In this document: positions 1 through 8,489 of the stretch, in pieces
Position numbering within the stretch: position 1 is the first letter of the stretch
Layout: each line of letters starts with the position of its first letter
Assembly: GCA_964387985.1 (NCBI GenBank)
Contig: CAYLZG010000088.1
Location: 1 to 17,924, forward strand
DNA length: 17,924 nucleotides
From: JALOOB01 sp964387985
GTDB taxonomy: Bacteria > Chloroflexota > Anaerolineae > CG2-30-64-16
Direction: 5' to 3'
The notes under the pieces: model-generated
Database searches by the model: none
The model's input: only the letters and a program-made list of their open reading frames with translations
What the model was told of the DNA's origin: nothing
Made by a program: the position numbers and the translations under genes

Positions 1-614
1 AAGGGATAGAACCGGCTGGCCGTGTAAAAATGCAGTGCCAGACCAAGGCAGGCGCCGCTTACGGCAAACCAGGCATGCGAGCGCCGGTTGACCGCACGCC
101 AGAACGCCGCGAAGGCCAGTGCGCCCAGGAACGGTGTGAAGACCCCTCGGATGCCGAAACGGGAGAAGTGCACGTGCCAGTAGGACGTGGCCAGGTAGAG
201 TGATGCAATGAGCGGCAGGAACGACCAGGGCCACGACGCCGCGGATTCGCCCTTCTCGCCGGTGCTGCGCGACCAGGCAGCCAGCAACTCCCGGCCCAGC
301 CAGTAGGTGGCCAGGGCGGTAAGAATTCCCGCAGCCACAGATGGCAGGCGCAGGGCAAGCGGCGCCACCCCAAGCAGGCGGAACATCCCGGCAACGATCC
401 ACATATGAAGGCCTTCGCGGCCGTAATTGGCCGGGAAGAAGACCGCCCCGCGGCCGGCAAGTACGTCGAGAGCATCCAGGCCGTCGGTCGCTTCATCTCC
501 GAACAGTCCCGGCGGAATGCTGTTGATCTGCCACAGCCGGTACAGGCTCGCGACCAGCAGGATTACCGCAACGTGCAGCCAGGGATTGAAGAACCAGGAA
601 CGCGTTGATTTCAT
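1..614 (-). CDS. GT39/ArnT-like membrane glycosyltransferase, partial (C-terminus off the left edge)
   Basis: Reading leftward from the ATG at 614 the frame stays open to the window edge (204 codons visible). The N-terminus has a short basic segment, a membrane helix (about residues 13-30), then PPGLFGDEATDG with the acidic pair D40-E41. That matches the first-loop Asp/Glu motif of GT39/PMT/ArnT-type GT-C enzymes, which transfer sugars from polyprenyl-phosphate donors outside the membrane. Further on, VLAG, FFPANYGREGL and YWHVHFSRFGIR have close counterparts in the GT39 gene two positions upstream (VLAG, FLPRNGGREVL, FWHLHFSHYGIR), so the two are paralogues of one subtype. The gene starts 10 nt after the stop of the preceding gene, so it is most likely the third gene of a leftward operon. 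No strong Shine-Dalgarno is visible. Family assignment is firm; substrate unknown; the C-terminal half cannot be seen. Confidence 0.9.
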   Translation of the reverse strand, partial: MKSTRSWFFNPWLHVAVILLVASLYRLWQINSIPPGLFGDEATDGLDALDVLAGRGAVFFPANYGREGLHMWIVAGMFRLLGVAPLALRLPSVAAGILTALATYWLGRELLAAWSRSTGEKGESAASWPWSFLPLIASLYLATSYWHVHFSRFGIRGVFTPFLGALAFAAFWRAVNRRSHAWFAVSGACLGLALHFYTASRFYP

Positions 615-624
615 GGCGCTTAGC

Positions 625-3438
625 TCAGGAGCCAGTCACAGGTATCACGATTTCCTCGATCATGATCGCGTTGTCGGCAATCGGAAGGCCATCTTCGCCG
701 GTGGCCGGAAGACGCTGGCCACTGACAGGATCATACATCCCCACAAACAGCCGGTAGCGGCCGGGTTGCGGCACTTGCAGGCTGTGCGGATCGATCACGA
801 CCTCAATCGGCAACCAGGTTTCGGTCGGCGCATCGCCGGCCGCAGGGATCGCGTCGGACTGGGTTGCGATGTCTCCTATTTCGTTCAATAAATGAACAAA
901 CACCTTATAGTGCCCGCTGACGCGGCCTGTAGCCTGCCAATAGAGGGTCAAATCCTGGCCGTTGCCCGGCCCTTCGGCCGCTGCCAGATCAAAGCCTTTG
1001 AGGGAGACGGCATCTCCGAACCGGATGTCCAGCCTGTGTGACATTCGGGGCAGACGATAGCTGCGGGGGCGTGCCTCGACTTGCGCGGCTGCCACGATTC
1101 TGGGCTCACCGAGCAGTTCACCGGTTGAGCCGGACAATGCCAGCTCGAGACGATAGCGCCCACCGGCCGCTGCCCGGTCGATGGCCAGCCGGTAACGTTC
1201 GCGGACGATCTGGCCCTCCTCCCAGTCCGGGCCATCCGGCGCCAGGGGGCTGAGAGGCTGCAGCTCCTGAAGTACGGGATTTGCGCGTCGATCGAGCAGC
1301 CGAATCCGAAGCTGCCTGGCTCTTACCGGTTTCTCCTCGACGCGCCACCAGAGGGAGAGCGTCCCCTCGTGTCCGACTCGCAAAGGCGCCGGCGTTATGT
1401 CCGAACCGAGAAGTTGCAGCCCGCCGCCCAGGGAGACGTCAATTTTCTCACCCATTTGCAGCGAGGCCGGGTCAGGCGCATTCGTGGCAGCTGCGATTGC
1501 GAGGGATGCCAGCGTCACGTCGGGGCCAGAAGGGGCCTCAACGGGAGTGCCTGTTGCTGCATCGTAGAGTCGCAGGGTCAGCTTGTATCCGCCGGGAGGC
1601 AGGTCGGAGGGAAGCAGTACACCCCGCAGATCGGTTGCCGGTTGGTCAGGCCGCCAGCTCTCTGTCGGTGCGAATCCATCCTGGGGGATGTAGTCGTCGG
1701 CCAGCCAGAGGCGGCCCGCTGCGTCCTGAAGCCGCAGGTTGAACTTGCGCGCGGGTGGGGTGGAGTGCACCTGCCAGGTGCTGGTCACGCGAAGGAGGTC
1801 CCCTGGCTGCGCCGGGATCGGGTCCCCGCCGCCCGCGATCGTTGTCTCGACGAGGGTCAACTCAGGACCGAAGGCCACGTTCGCCGGCTGCGCAGCCGTC
1901 TGCGCGCCGGCCAGGCCATAAAGGGTCAGGAGGATGCCGTTGTGATTGGAGGCAGGGGTTGGCCAGGCGTGACGAGCCAGCCAGGATTGCACCGGGCCCG
2001 GGTCGTGGAAGTAGAGCAGATCCCAGGCGCGTGCGTGGCCGTCCGTGGCCTCGGTTAGTGTCCCATGAACCTGTTCTTCATTCGCACCCTCGAGTCCCCG
2101 CAGATCATGGACCGGCGCGGAACCGCGATAGTAGTGGAGGAATACCTTCTGCGGGTCCGGTCCATCAATCAGAATGACATCTCCCGGCTGCTCGTGCTGT
2201 TCGATACGAACAGCCGCGGAGCGAAAATCCGGTTTGTGCAACGAAGTGTCTGTATAGTGGCGGTGGAGGCCCGCTCCACTGGCAGTCACCAGTCCGGCCA
2301 ACAGCAGGCTGGGCAGCAGCAACGCTGGCGAGATGGCGCGGCGAGCGAATGCATCAGCCCGTCCGATCAGCGTACTGCCGGCAACGAGCATGAGCAGGGG
2401 AGCGCTCATGAAGATGGTGTATCGCTCGTGGAAGTCGGGCTGGCGGAGGGCCAGGGCCAGGGCTGCTGCCAGCGGGACGGCTGTGCTTAACGCAAGCAAC
2501 AGGCCGGCCCTGCGGTCGCGTCGCCACCAACCCCAAAGCCCGATGAGCGCAAGCGCCAGGTAGCACCACGGCAGCCATGCGCGCCACGGCGCTGGCATGG
2601 CATCTCCGACGGTGTAGGCCGCCAGGTAGCGCCAGGGGAGCTGCCAGGGATCGACCGGGGGCCGCCAGCCGCTAAACCCGAAGATGCCCATCAGGCGCGG
2701 CAGCCACGGCAGGTAGAGCACGGCGACACCGGCCCCCGAGAGAAGCCAGCGCGCAAACCGGCGCCGGTCGCCGGTCCACCACAGGGAGACCAGGGCGTAG
2801 ATCGTGTGCGACAGGGGCACGATAAAGCCGTAATGGTGGAGGTAGATGGTCGCCGCAGTCAACAAGGTATAGCCCAATGCGACCGGCCACCAACGAGCGT
2901 TTTTCCTCTCAGGCTCGCCGGCACGCCCAGGGCGCGCGCCTCCGAGCAGTTTCCACAGCAGCCATGTCGAGCCCAGCGCAGCTGCCAGCAGCCAGCTGTA
3001 CATGCGGGCCTCTTGCGCATACCAGACCTGGAAGGGATTGACCGCCAGCAGGAGCGCGGCCACGAGACCTGCCCGCCTGGACCCCATATCTGCAGCCAGG
3101 CGATAGGCGAGTGCAACTGCCAACACGCTCGGCCAGAGGGAGAGGAAGCGGAGGGCGAAGTCGCTGGCGCCGGCCACGGGGAGCCAGAGTGCCAGCAGGA
3201 CGAAGTATCCCGGCGCGTGTTCCACCGGCATCGTCTGCAGCATCTCGCCCAGCGGCAGGCTGGATCGAAGCAGGCTGATCCCTTCGTCGCTCCACAGGCT
3301 TTGGAAGTCCAGGTGGTAGACGCGCAGCAGGACAGCGAGCAGGAGGATGAGCACCAGGCCAGACGTTGCTGTGCTCTCCCGTTGCGCCCACGCGGACCGG
3401 CGGACTTTCGCTCCGCCATCAATGGTTGATGCTTTCAT
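625..3438 (-). CDS. GT39-family membrane glycosyltransferase with three C-terminal beta modules
   Basis: A 937-aa protein with a multi-pass membrane part (about residues 26-405). QSLWSDEG places the GT39 acidic pair at D51-E52, and FALRFLSL and VWYAQEARMYSW are typical of the PMT_2/GT39 family. This predicts transfer of a sugar from a polyprenyl-phosphate carrier on the outer face. Residues about 385-520 form the usual extracytoplasmic segment (PGDVILIDG, FLHYYRG). Residues about 520-640, 665-780 and 800-930 are three successive beta-rich modules. The last reads VFVHLLNEIG, ATQSDAIPAAG, WLPIEVVID, RYRLFVGMYDPVSGQRL, and a closely related module ends the neighbouring GT39 protein. The gene follows that neighbour by 35 nt and precedes the partial GT39 by 10 nt. 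The start ATG is the first in frame; the ribosome-binding site is weak. Acceptor and sugar are unknown; protein or surface-polymer glycosylation is inference. Confidence 0.93.
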   Translation of the reverse strand: MKASTIDGGAKVRRSAWAQRESTATSGLVLILLLAVLLRVYHLDFQSLWSDEGISLLRSSLPLGEMLQTMPVEHAPGYFVLLALWLPVAGASDFALRFLSLWPSVLAVALAYRLAADMGSRRAGLVAALLLAVNPFQVWYAQEARMYSWLLAAALGSTWLLWKLLGGARPGRAGEPERKNARWWPVALGYTLLTAATIYLHHYGFIVPLSHTIYALVSLWWTGDRRRFARWLLSGAGVAVLYLPWLPRLMGIFGFSGWRPPVDPWQLPWRYLAAYTVGDAMPAPWRAWLPWCYLALALIGLWGWWRRDRRAGLLLALSTAVPLAAALALALRQPDFHERYTIFMSAPLLMLVAGSTLIGRADAFARRAISPALLLPSLLLAGLVTASGAGLHRHYTDTSLHKPDFRSAAVRIEQHEQPGDVILIDGPDPQKVFLHYYRGSAPVHDLRGLEGANEEQVHGTLTEATDGHARAWDLLYFHDPGPVQSWLARHAWPTPASNHNGILLTLYGLAGAQTAAQPANVAFGPELTLVETTIAGGGDPIPAQPGDLLRVTSTWQVHSTPPARKFNLRLQDAAGRLWLADDYIPQDGFAPTESWRPDQPATDLRGVLLPSDLPPGGYKLTLRLYDAATGTPVEAPSGPDVTLASLAIAAATNAPDPASLQMGEKIDVSLGGGLQLLGSDITPAPLRVGHEGTLSLWWRVEEKPVRARQLRIRLLDRRANPVLQELQPLSPLAPDGPDWEEGQIVRERYRLAIDRAAAGGRYRLELALSGSTGELLGEPRIVAAAQVEARPRSYRLPRMSHRLDIRFGDAVSLKGFDLAAAEGPGNGQDLTLYWQATGRVSGHYKVFVHLLNEIGDIATQSDAIPAAGDAPTETWLPIEVVIDPHSLQVPQPGRYRLFVGMYDPVSGQRLPATGEDGLPIADNAIMIEEIVIPVTGS

Positions 3439-3473
3439 CTTGTCTTGAGAATCGACTGCCAGACCAGGCGATA

Positions 3474-6368
3474 CTATGGCAGGATCACCTGGCCCAGCGG
3501 GATCGCTTGCTCCGGCACCGGTCTTCCCGCTTCATCTTGCGCGACCAGGCGCTGTCCGCTGACGGGATCGTACATGCCCACCAATAGCTGGTAACGGCCG
3601 GCAGCCGGAGATTTGAGCGTGTGACTGTCGATCACCACCTCCCCAGGCAGCCAGCGATCGGTGGCGTATCCTGCGGCAGGCGGCGCATCGGATTGAGCGA
3701 CGATCTTGCCGGTGTCGTCGACGAGGTGCACGAAAACCGTGTAGGCGCCTCCTGGCGCCACCGCGGCCTGCCAAACCAGCTTCACCGTGAGCGGCGCGCC
3801 CGGTGTGAGCGGAATGTCAGTGCTCGAGCCAAGGAGGCGAACCTCCTCGCCGAGAAGAACCGATACAGGGTTGTCAACAGGGGGCACGTCGAACCGCCGC
3901 GTCGACGGGCCCAGGGTCAATTCGCCCAGTGAGATGCGCTGACCGGCAACCGTGGCGGCAAGCGAGTAGCTTCCCCCTGCCGCACCGGCCGGCAGGCGCA
4001 GCCGCAGCCGGCGACAGATGGCCTCATCCTGCTGCCACCGCGCGTCTGCAGGAAGGACTGTTCCCTGCCAAAGATTCGCGTCAGCCCCTGAGCCTTCGTT
4101 GTGGAGACTGATCACGAGCGGGTGATCAGCGGCAGCAGGGTCACCGCTCCAGTATAGTTCCAGCGCCAGGGGTGCGCCTGCCTGGAGTTCCTGCCCGGCA
4201 GCCTCGAAACCGAGCAGGGTCAGATCATCTTCCAGCGCCTGGTTGAGAAGCTCTTTGGGGTGCATCTCTGCCAGCGGTCGTGAGCTCAACGGAATGTGGA
4301 CTTCTCCTGCGAGCGCAGTGTCCCCTCCGCCATCCGAGCGCGGCAGGCGCGCGCCCCCTGCTGCCAGGTCGTACCAGCCTACCAGAACGCGCACCGGTTG
4401 GTCATCGAGGCACGGCTCGACTTCCACGTAGAAGCGTTCGATGACCCGCTCGCCAACAGTCCAGGATGTGGTTGGATAGCTGGTGTCTCCAGGAATCCTA
4501 TCAGCCTGGCCCACTCGCCGTCCCCCGGAATCGATCAGATGCAGCAGGGTGGTGAGGCTTTGGGGCATTGGGGAGTCAGCGCGCCAGAATAGGGTGACCG
4601 CACCGTTGCCTTCTTGCATGCCGAGCAGCGTGGGCCCGCCCGTGAACGCTACCTCCACCTGGCGCTGAGGCGCTAGCGTTGGCGGCAGCTCGCTCAGCGC
4701 AGCGGCACCAACCCGGACGACCTCCAGGAGGGGCTTGCCATAGCGATCCAGGATCTGCTGGCGAGAGGCGCCTGGCCATAGGGCGGCCAGGGAGGCCGCA
4801 CGCTGGCCCTGCTCGGGAGGCAGGGCGTAGACTGCGTCGACGCCAGGGGCCGGCATCACGACCGTGTTGCTCGTGTCAAGCGGTTTAATGCTGCTGCCGG
4901 GCCGGAGGAACTCCACAGTGGCATGATCGGCCCATAGCTTCGATAGGTAGACCTGTCCTGTCTCAGCTATGTCCTGCAGCTGTGCCCACGCATCCAGCTT
5001 GTCCGCGTCGTAGGCATAATAGGCCTCAGGCGCGTTTGCAAACCGCACGAAGTAATCATAGAACGCCATGCCTCCACTGGCGACCAATATTAGTGCAGCC
5101 ACGCCATAGCCGGCCGCGAGATGCCGGAGGCCGCCGGCCTCCGGCAGTGCTGACGGGCGCATCCGGCGGAGGAGGCTCGCGATGCTGTCCGCGATCCAGG
5201 TCAATCCGAGGCCAACGGCCGTGAACAGGGCCGGCAGTGCAGGAAGCGTGCGCGAGAAGTTGGGCGGGTCGTCGCTGAACACGGATGGCATCAGCATCAA
5301 GAGGGCCCACATGGCCAGCAGCGCGAGTGCGTCGCGATCCTCATCATCGCGGCGAAACAGGCGTCGTATCCAGATCACGACACCCACCCAGAACGGGATC
5401 GAGAGCAATGGATCGAAGACGGGACGGCCGGACAGGTTGTGAATCCAGGCGTGATCTCCCTCGATGCTGAACATGCCCAACACCGCCAGTCCATGTTGGA
5501 GCAGCGCCAGTATGGGTGCGCCGGCGCCCACGCGATCCGCGAAGACCGATACTTCGCTGGCATGACCCAGGAAGAAGTCCGGATGGCGGAGAAACTCCAG
5601 CCCCAGCGGGAGGAAGACAACGATGGCTGTGAGTGCCGTCAGGAGCAAACCGGGCAGTCGCCTGGCTGCAACCCGCTTGCCTGCGACGAGAAGCTGCCAC
5701 ACGCTGTAGCCGATGAGGACAAAGGGAATCAACCGGCCCGTTGGGTTCGCCCAGACACTGAGCCCGGCCAGAGCACCGCTGAGCGCAAAAGCCCAAAGGC
5801 TTCCCTTGCGCCACCCCAGCCAGAAGAAACCGCAGACGCCGCTGAAGATGACCGGCATCAGGATGACCCGGATGCCGTAGTGGCTGAAGTGGAGGTGCCA
5901 GAAGCTGATCGCCAGGGCCAGGCTGGCGAACGCGGCCACGCTGCGGCCAGCCCTCCGGGGTCCATTGCCCAACAGGCCCCGCAACAGCACATAGCTGGCT
6001 GCCACGGCCGTGATGCCGGCGAGCGCAGAAACCATGCGCAAATTGCGCAAGCTCAGCCCGACCACGGAAGCGACTGCAGCCTGGAGATAGGTGTAGAGGA
6101 CTTCGCGGCCGCCATTGCGGGGCAGGAACAGAGGCCGGTCACCTGCCAACACATTGGCTGCATCCGAGGCGTTGTAGGCTTCATCGAACTGAAAGCCTGG
6201 GGGAACAACGCCAAGCCCATGGAAGCGCAGACTGGCTGCCAGCAGCACCAGGACCAGCAGGATGATCCAGTCTTGCTGCGACCAGCGGCCTGCGGATGGC
6301 CGCGAAGGGCCAGGAGAAGCACTCACCTCACCTCCGTCAGTGATGAGTGTTTTACGAGCATCGGGCAT
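3474..6368 (-). CDS. GT39/ArnT-like membrane glycosyltransferase with three C-terminal beta modules
   Basis: A 964-aa protein counted from the ATG at 6368. A cytoplasmic N-terminus of about 30 residues precedes the first membrane helix (WIILLVLVLLAASLRF). GFQFDEAYNA carries the GT39 acidic pair (D62-E63), followed by FLPRNGGREVLY and FWHLHFSHYGIR. About a dozen membrane helices reach roughly residue 450. The rest is extracytoplasmic: a linker, then three beta modules at about 565-685, 705-825 and 830-960, the last with YTVFVHLVDDTG, IVAQSDAPPAAG, WLPGEVVID and RYQLLVGMYDPVSGQRL. The frame is also open to a TTG at 6401. That start sits where transcription from the predicted promoter (6408-6435) would begin, so the ATG is preferred. 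This is the first gene of the leftward operon, diverging from the flippase gene. Family call is strong; substrate unknown. Confidence 0.92.
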   Translation of the reverse strand: MPDARKTLITDGGEVSASPGPSRPSAGRWSQQDWIILLVLVLLAASLRFHGLGVVPPGFQFDEAYNASDAANVLAGDRPLFLPRNGGREVLYTYLQAAVASVVGLSLRNLRMVSALAGITAVAASYVLLRGLLGNGPRRAGRSVAAFASLALAISFWHLHFSHYGIRVILMPVIFSGVCGFFWLGWRKGSLWAFALSGALAGLSVWANPTGRLIPFVLIGYSVWQLLVAGKRVAARRLPGLLLTALTAIVVFLPLGLEFLRHPDFFLGHASEVSVFADRVGAGAPILALLQHGLAVLGMFSIEGDHAWIHNLSGRPVFDPLLSIPFWVGVVIWIRRLFRRDDEDRDALALLAMWALLMLMPSVFSDDPPNFSRTLPALPALFTAVGLGLTWIADSIASLLRRMRPSALPEAGGLRHLAAGYGVAALILVASGGMAFYDYFVRFANAPEAYYAYDADKLDAWAQLQDIAETGQVYLSKLWADHATVEFLRPGSSIKPLDTSNTVVMPAPGVDAVYALPPEQGQRAASLAALWPGASRQQILDRYGKPLLEVVRVGAAALSELPPTLAPQRQVEVAFTGGPTLLGMQEGNGAVTLFWRADSPMPQSLTTLLHLIDSGGRRVGQADRIPGDTSYPTTSWTVGERVIERFYVEVEPCLDDQPVRVLVGWYDLAAGGARLPRSDGGGDTALAGEVHIPLSSRPLAEMHPKELLNQALEDDLTLLGFEAAGQELQAGAPLALELYWSGDPAAADHPLVISLHNEGSGADANLWQGTVLPADARWQQDEAICRRLRLRLPAGAAGGSYSLAATVAGQRISLGELTLGPSTRRFDVPPVDNPVSVLLGEEVRLLGSSTDIPLTPGAPLTVKLVWQAAVAPGGAYTVFVHLVDDTGKIVAQSDAPPAAGYATDRWLPGEVVIDSHTLKSPAAGRYQLLVGMYDPVSGQRLVAQDEAGRPVPEQAIPLGQVILP

Positions 6369-6407
6369 GCGCTCGCGCGTTCGACGCGAACAACTCAGCA
6401 AGTATCG

Positions 6408-6435
6408 ATTATAACATAAGCGTTGTGGCTATCAG
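6408..6435 (-). promoter_or_regulatory. sigma70-type promoter for the leftward GT39 operon
   Basis: On the minus strand the -10 box is a perfect TATAAT (6413 down to 6408). A 16-nt spacer separates it from CTGATA (6435-6430), a 4/6 match to TTGACA. Transcription would start near 6401, about 33 nt before the preferred ATG at 6368. The -10 box is convincing, the -35 only fair. This promoter would drive the three GT39 genes. Confidence 0.6.
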
Positions 6436-6436
6436 C

Positions 6437-6472
6437 ACGGTACGGTCGCCTGAACGGTACAGGCGCCTGTAC
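6437..6472. promoter_or_regulatory. candidate operator: 16-bp palindrome plus degenerate direct copy
   Basis: GTACAGGCGCCTGTAC (6457-6472) is a perfect 16-bp inverted repeat. Just before it, ACGGTACGGTCGCCTG (6437-6452) matches ACGGTACAGGCGCCTG (6454-6469) at 14 of 16 positions with a 17-nt offset, so the left copy is a decayed version of the same element. The pair lies between the -35 boxes of two divergent promoters, the usual place for a dimeric transcription factor to control both sides. The symmetry is directly visible; the operator role is inference, and no regulator gene is present in the window. Confidence 0.5.
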
Positions 6473-6478
6473 AATGAA

Positions 6479-6507
6479 TTGGCAAACGCCGTCAGATGGA
6501 GTATACT
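6479..6507 (+). promoter_or_regulatory. sigma70-type promoter for the rightward glycosylation operon
   Basis: TTGGCA (6479-6484), a 17-nt spacer, then TATACT (6502-6507): 5/6 matches at both hexamers with ideal spacing. Transcription would start near 6514, immediately before GGAG (6515-6518) and the TTG start at 6530. This argues that the more upstream ATG at 6347 is not the start of the flippase gene. Confidence 0.7.
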
Positions 6508-6529
6508 CGAAACTGGAGTTCCACCTTAC

Positions 6530-7489
6530 TTGAAGCAGAAACGATCCTCGAGCAGACACCTACGCGGCATTTTGCAGGTGGGCATCAGCGTCATCCTGCT
6601 GGTCGTCGCATTCCGGCAAGTGGAGTGGGGCGACCTGCGAAGTTCCCTGGCACAGATCAGTCTTCCCTGGTTAGCTGCGGCATGGGTGCTGTTTCTGGTC
6701 GGGGTCATCGTCAGGGCCGTCAGGTGGCAGGTGCTCCTGCAGTCGCTCGATGTGCACCGGCCGCTCCGAGACCTGGTGCTGTGGTATTTTGTGGGCGGTT
6801 TCTTCAACGTCCTGCTGCCGACTGGTTTCGGCGGCGATGCGGTGCGCGTGGTTGAGTTGTCACAGGATACGCAGCGGGTTGGCGCGGCTCTGAACAGCGT
6901 GGTCGTCGATCGTTATCTGGGCCTGGTGGCATTGTTGGCGATGGGCCTCGTGGCGGGTGCGTTGCGGCCGGACCTGGCGCCCGGACCCATACTTGGGCTG
7001 ATTGGTCTGCTGCTTGCCGGCGGCATTTTGGCTGCCTGGCTATTGACCCGTCCTTGGTGGCGCAATTGGGCCCAGCGCGGCGGCCTGGCGACACGACTTC
7101 TGCGCATGTTGAAGCTTCCGGATGTGGCAGCCGGCCTGTCCAGCTACACCTCGGGATCGATTGTGCGGGCTTTCCTCGTGTCCATCATCTTCAACCTGCT
7201 GCAGATCTTCTGGAATGTTATGATTAGCGTGGGCCTGGGCCTGCGGCTGCCAATTGCACTTTACTTTGTGATCGTGCCGTTGACCGCGGCTGCGCTCCTG
7301 CTGCCGGCCTTTGGCGGTTTGGGGGTGCGGGAGCTATCGTATGTAACGCTTCTGGGGAGCGCCGGTGTGCCCCAGGCAACCGCGCTGGCCTTTTCGTTGA
7401 GCATCTACGCAATCACCGTGGCCACGGGGCTGCTCGGCGGAGTGCTTTACTTCGTTCAGGGCCTGCGCCGGACCCGCCGAAAGATATGA
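6530..7489 (+). CDS. flippase-like LPG_synthase_TM (UPF0104) membrane protein
   Basis: A 319-aa protein if translation begins at TTG 6530, giving MKQKRSSSRHLRG, a short basic N-terminus before the first helix. GGAG lies 11 nt upstream and a good promoter just before that. Family marks are PTGFGGDAVRVVE (about 97-109), VVVDRYLG (about 124-131) and FGGLGVRE (about 261-268), all typical of the LPG_synthase_TM/AglD/UPF0104 group; the length also fits. The members are multi-pass inner-membrane proteins. Many lie beside polyprenyl-phosphate glycosyltransferases and are suspected of helping lipid-linked sugars cross the membrane, but this is not proven for most. The frame is open back to ATG 6347, which would add 61 residues lacking membrane-protein character, overlapping the promoter and the start of the divergent gene; that start is rejected. 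The next gene begins after 1 nt. First gene of the five-gene operon. Confidence 0.88.
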   Translation: MKQKRSSSRHLRGILQVGISVILLVVAFRQVEWGDLRSSLAQISLPWLAAAWVLFLVGVIVRAVRWQVLLQSLDVHRPLRDLVLWYFVGGFFNVLLPTGFGGDAVRVVELSQDTQRVGAALNSVVVDRYLGLVALLAMGLVAGALRPDLAPGPILGLIGLLLAGGILAAWLLTRPWWRNWAQRGGLATRLLRMLKLPDVAAGLSSYTSGSIVRAFLVSIIFNLLQIFWNVMISVGLGLRLPIALYFVIVPLTAAALLLPAFGGLGVRELSYVTLLGSAGVPQATALAFSLSIYAITVATGLLGGVLYFVQGLRRTRRKI

Positions 7490-7490
7490 C

Positions 7491-8489
7491 ATGACGCCAT
7501 TCCTTTCTGTTGTCATCCCTCTCTATAATGAGGCCGAGAATGTAGAGCCGCTGTACGGCGAGCTTTCCGCTGCGTTGGACCAGATCGGCCGGTCGTACGA
7601 GGTCATCGTCGTAGACGACGGAAGCACCGACGACAGCTTCGCCCGCTTGCGCGACATCCACCAGCGGGACTCCCGCTGGCGCATCATCCGGTTCAGACGT
7701 AATTTTGGCCAGGCGGCCGGCTTTGCGGCAGGATTCGCGGCCGCGCGCGGTGAGGTCGTGGTCACCTCGGACGCCGATCTGCAAAACGATCCACGGGACA
7801 TCGGACGCCTGCTGGCCAGGCTGGATGAAGGGTACGACATCGTTAGCGGTTGGCGAACTGAGCGCAAAGAGCCGTTCCTAAGCCGTCGCCTCCCGTCGAT
7901 GACGGCCAACCGGATGATTTCCGACACGACGGGTGTGGTCTTGCATGACTACGGTTGTTCGCTCAAGGCTTACCGGAGCGAGGTGGCCAAGAACGTCCGG
8001 CTGTACGGCGAGCTGCACCGGTTCATCCCGGCCCTTGCCAGTTGGATGGGCGTCAAGGTTGCCGAGGTGCCGGTCAACGATCGTAAGCGCCGGTTCGGCA
8101 AGAGCAAGTACGGAATCAGCCGCACGTTTCGGGTATTTCTTGATCTGATAACCGTGCGGTTCATGCTGAGCTACTCGACGCGGCCGCTCCATGTGTTTGG
8201 AGGGCTGGGGCTGGCGTCCGCAGGCGTTGGATCTCTGATCGGCCTCTACCTGACGGTTCTCAAATTCGGCTTCGGGCAGGACATCGGCACGCGGCCTCTG
8301 TTGTCGTTGGCTGTCCTGCTGGTAGTTCTCGGCGTGCAGCTGATGAGCATGGGCCTGCTGGCAGAGATGATCACGCGGACGTATCATGAAGCGCAGGACA
8401 AGCCGATCTATGTGATTCGCGAGCAACTGGACGGCACCGCGCCCGCTTCTCCGGCAGCGGAGCCCAGCACACTGGCAGGGACGGAATGA
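7491..8489 (+). CDS. polyprenyl-phosphate glycosyltransferase, GT2 family (DPM1/GtrB/ArnC-like)
   Basis: A 332-aa protein. The GT2 domain occupies about residues 1-225: VVIPLYNEAENV at the start, VDDGSTDDSF (D42-D43) for nucleotide binding, SDADLQNDP (D94-x-D96) for metal and donor binding, then DYGCSLKAYR and HRFIPALASWMG, which mark the DPM1/GtrB/ArnC branch. Two membrane helices follow (about 233-257 and 267-292), as in GtrB-type enzymes, with a short cytoplasmic tail. The expected reaction is transfer of a sugar from a nucleotide donor to a polyprenyl phosphate on the inner face, making the donor for GT-C transferases such as those encoded here. It starts 1 nt after the flippase stop, and its TGA overlaps the epimerase ATG (ATGA at 8486). 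The sugar cannot be deduced from sequence. Confidence 0.94.
   Translation: MTPFLSVVIPLYNEAENVEPLYGELSAALDQIGRSYEVIVVDDGSTDDSFARLRDIHQRDSRWRIIRFRRNFGQAAGFAAGFAAARGEVVVTSDADLQNDPRDIGRLLARLDEGYDIVSGWRTERKEPFLSRRLPSMTANRMISDTTGVVLHDYGCSLKAYRSEVAKNVRLYGELHRFIPALASWMGVKVAEVPVNDRKRRFGKSKYGISRTFRVFLDLITVRFMLSYSTRPLHVFGGLGLASAGVGSLIGLYLTVLKFGFGQDIGTRPLLSLAVLLVVLGVQLMSMGLLAEMITRTYHEAQDKPIYVIREQLDGTAPASPAAEPSTLAGTE

Noticed and set aside
6399..6401. TTG 6401 as the start of the first GT39 gene
   Set aside because: It coincides with the predicted transcription start, which would make the message leaderless; ATG 6368 keeps all membrane and catalytic motifs. Not fully excluded.
5439..6419. Plus-strand open frame of 326 codons opposite the first GT39 gene
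   Set aside because: Antisense to clear GT39 coding sequence, no family motif, and a composition (Gln, Glu, Arg, His) typical of shadow frames.
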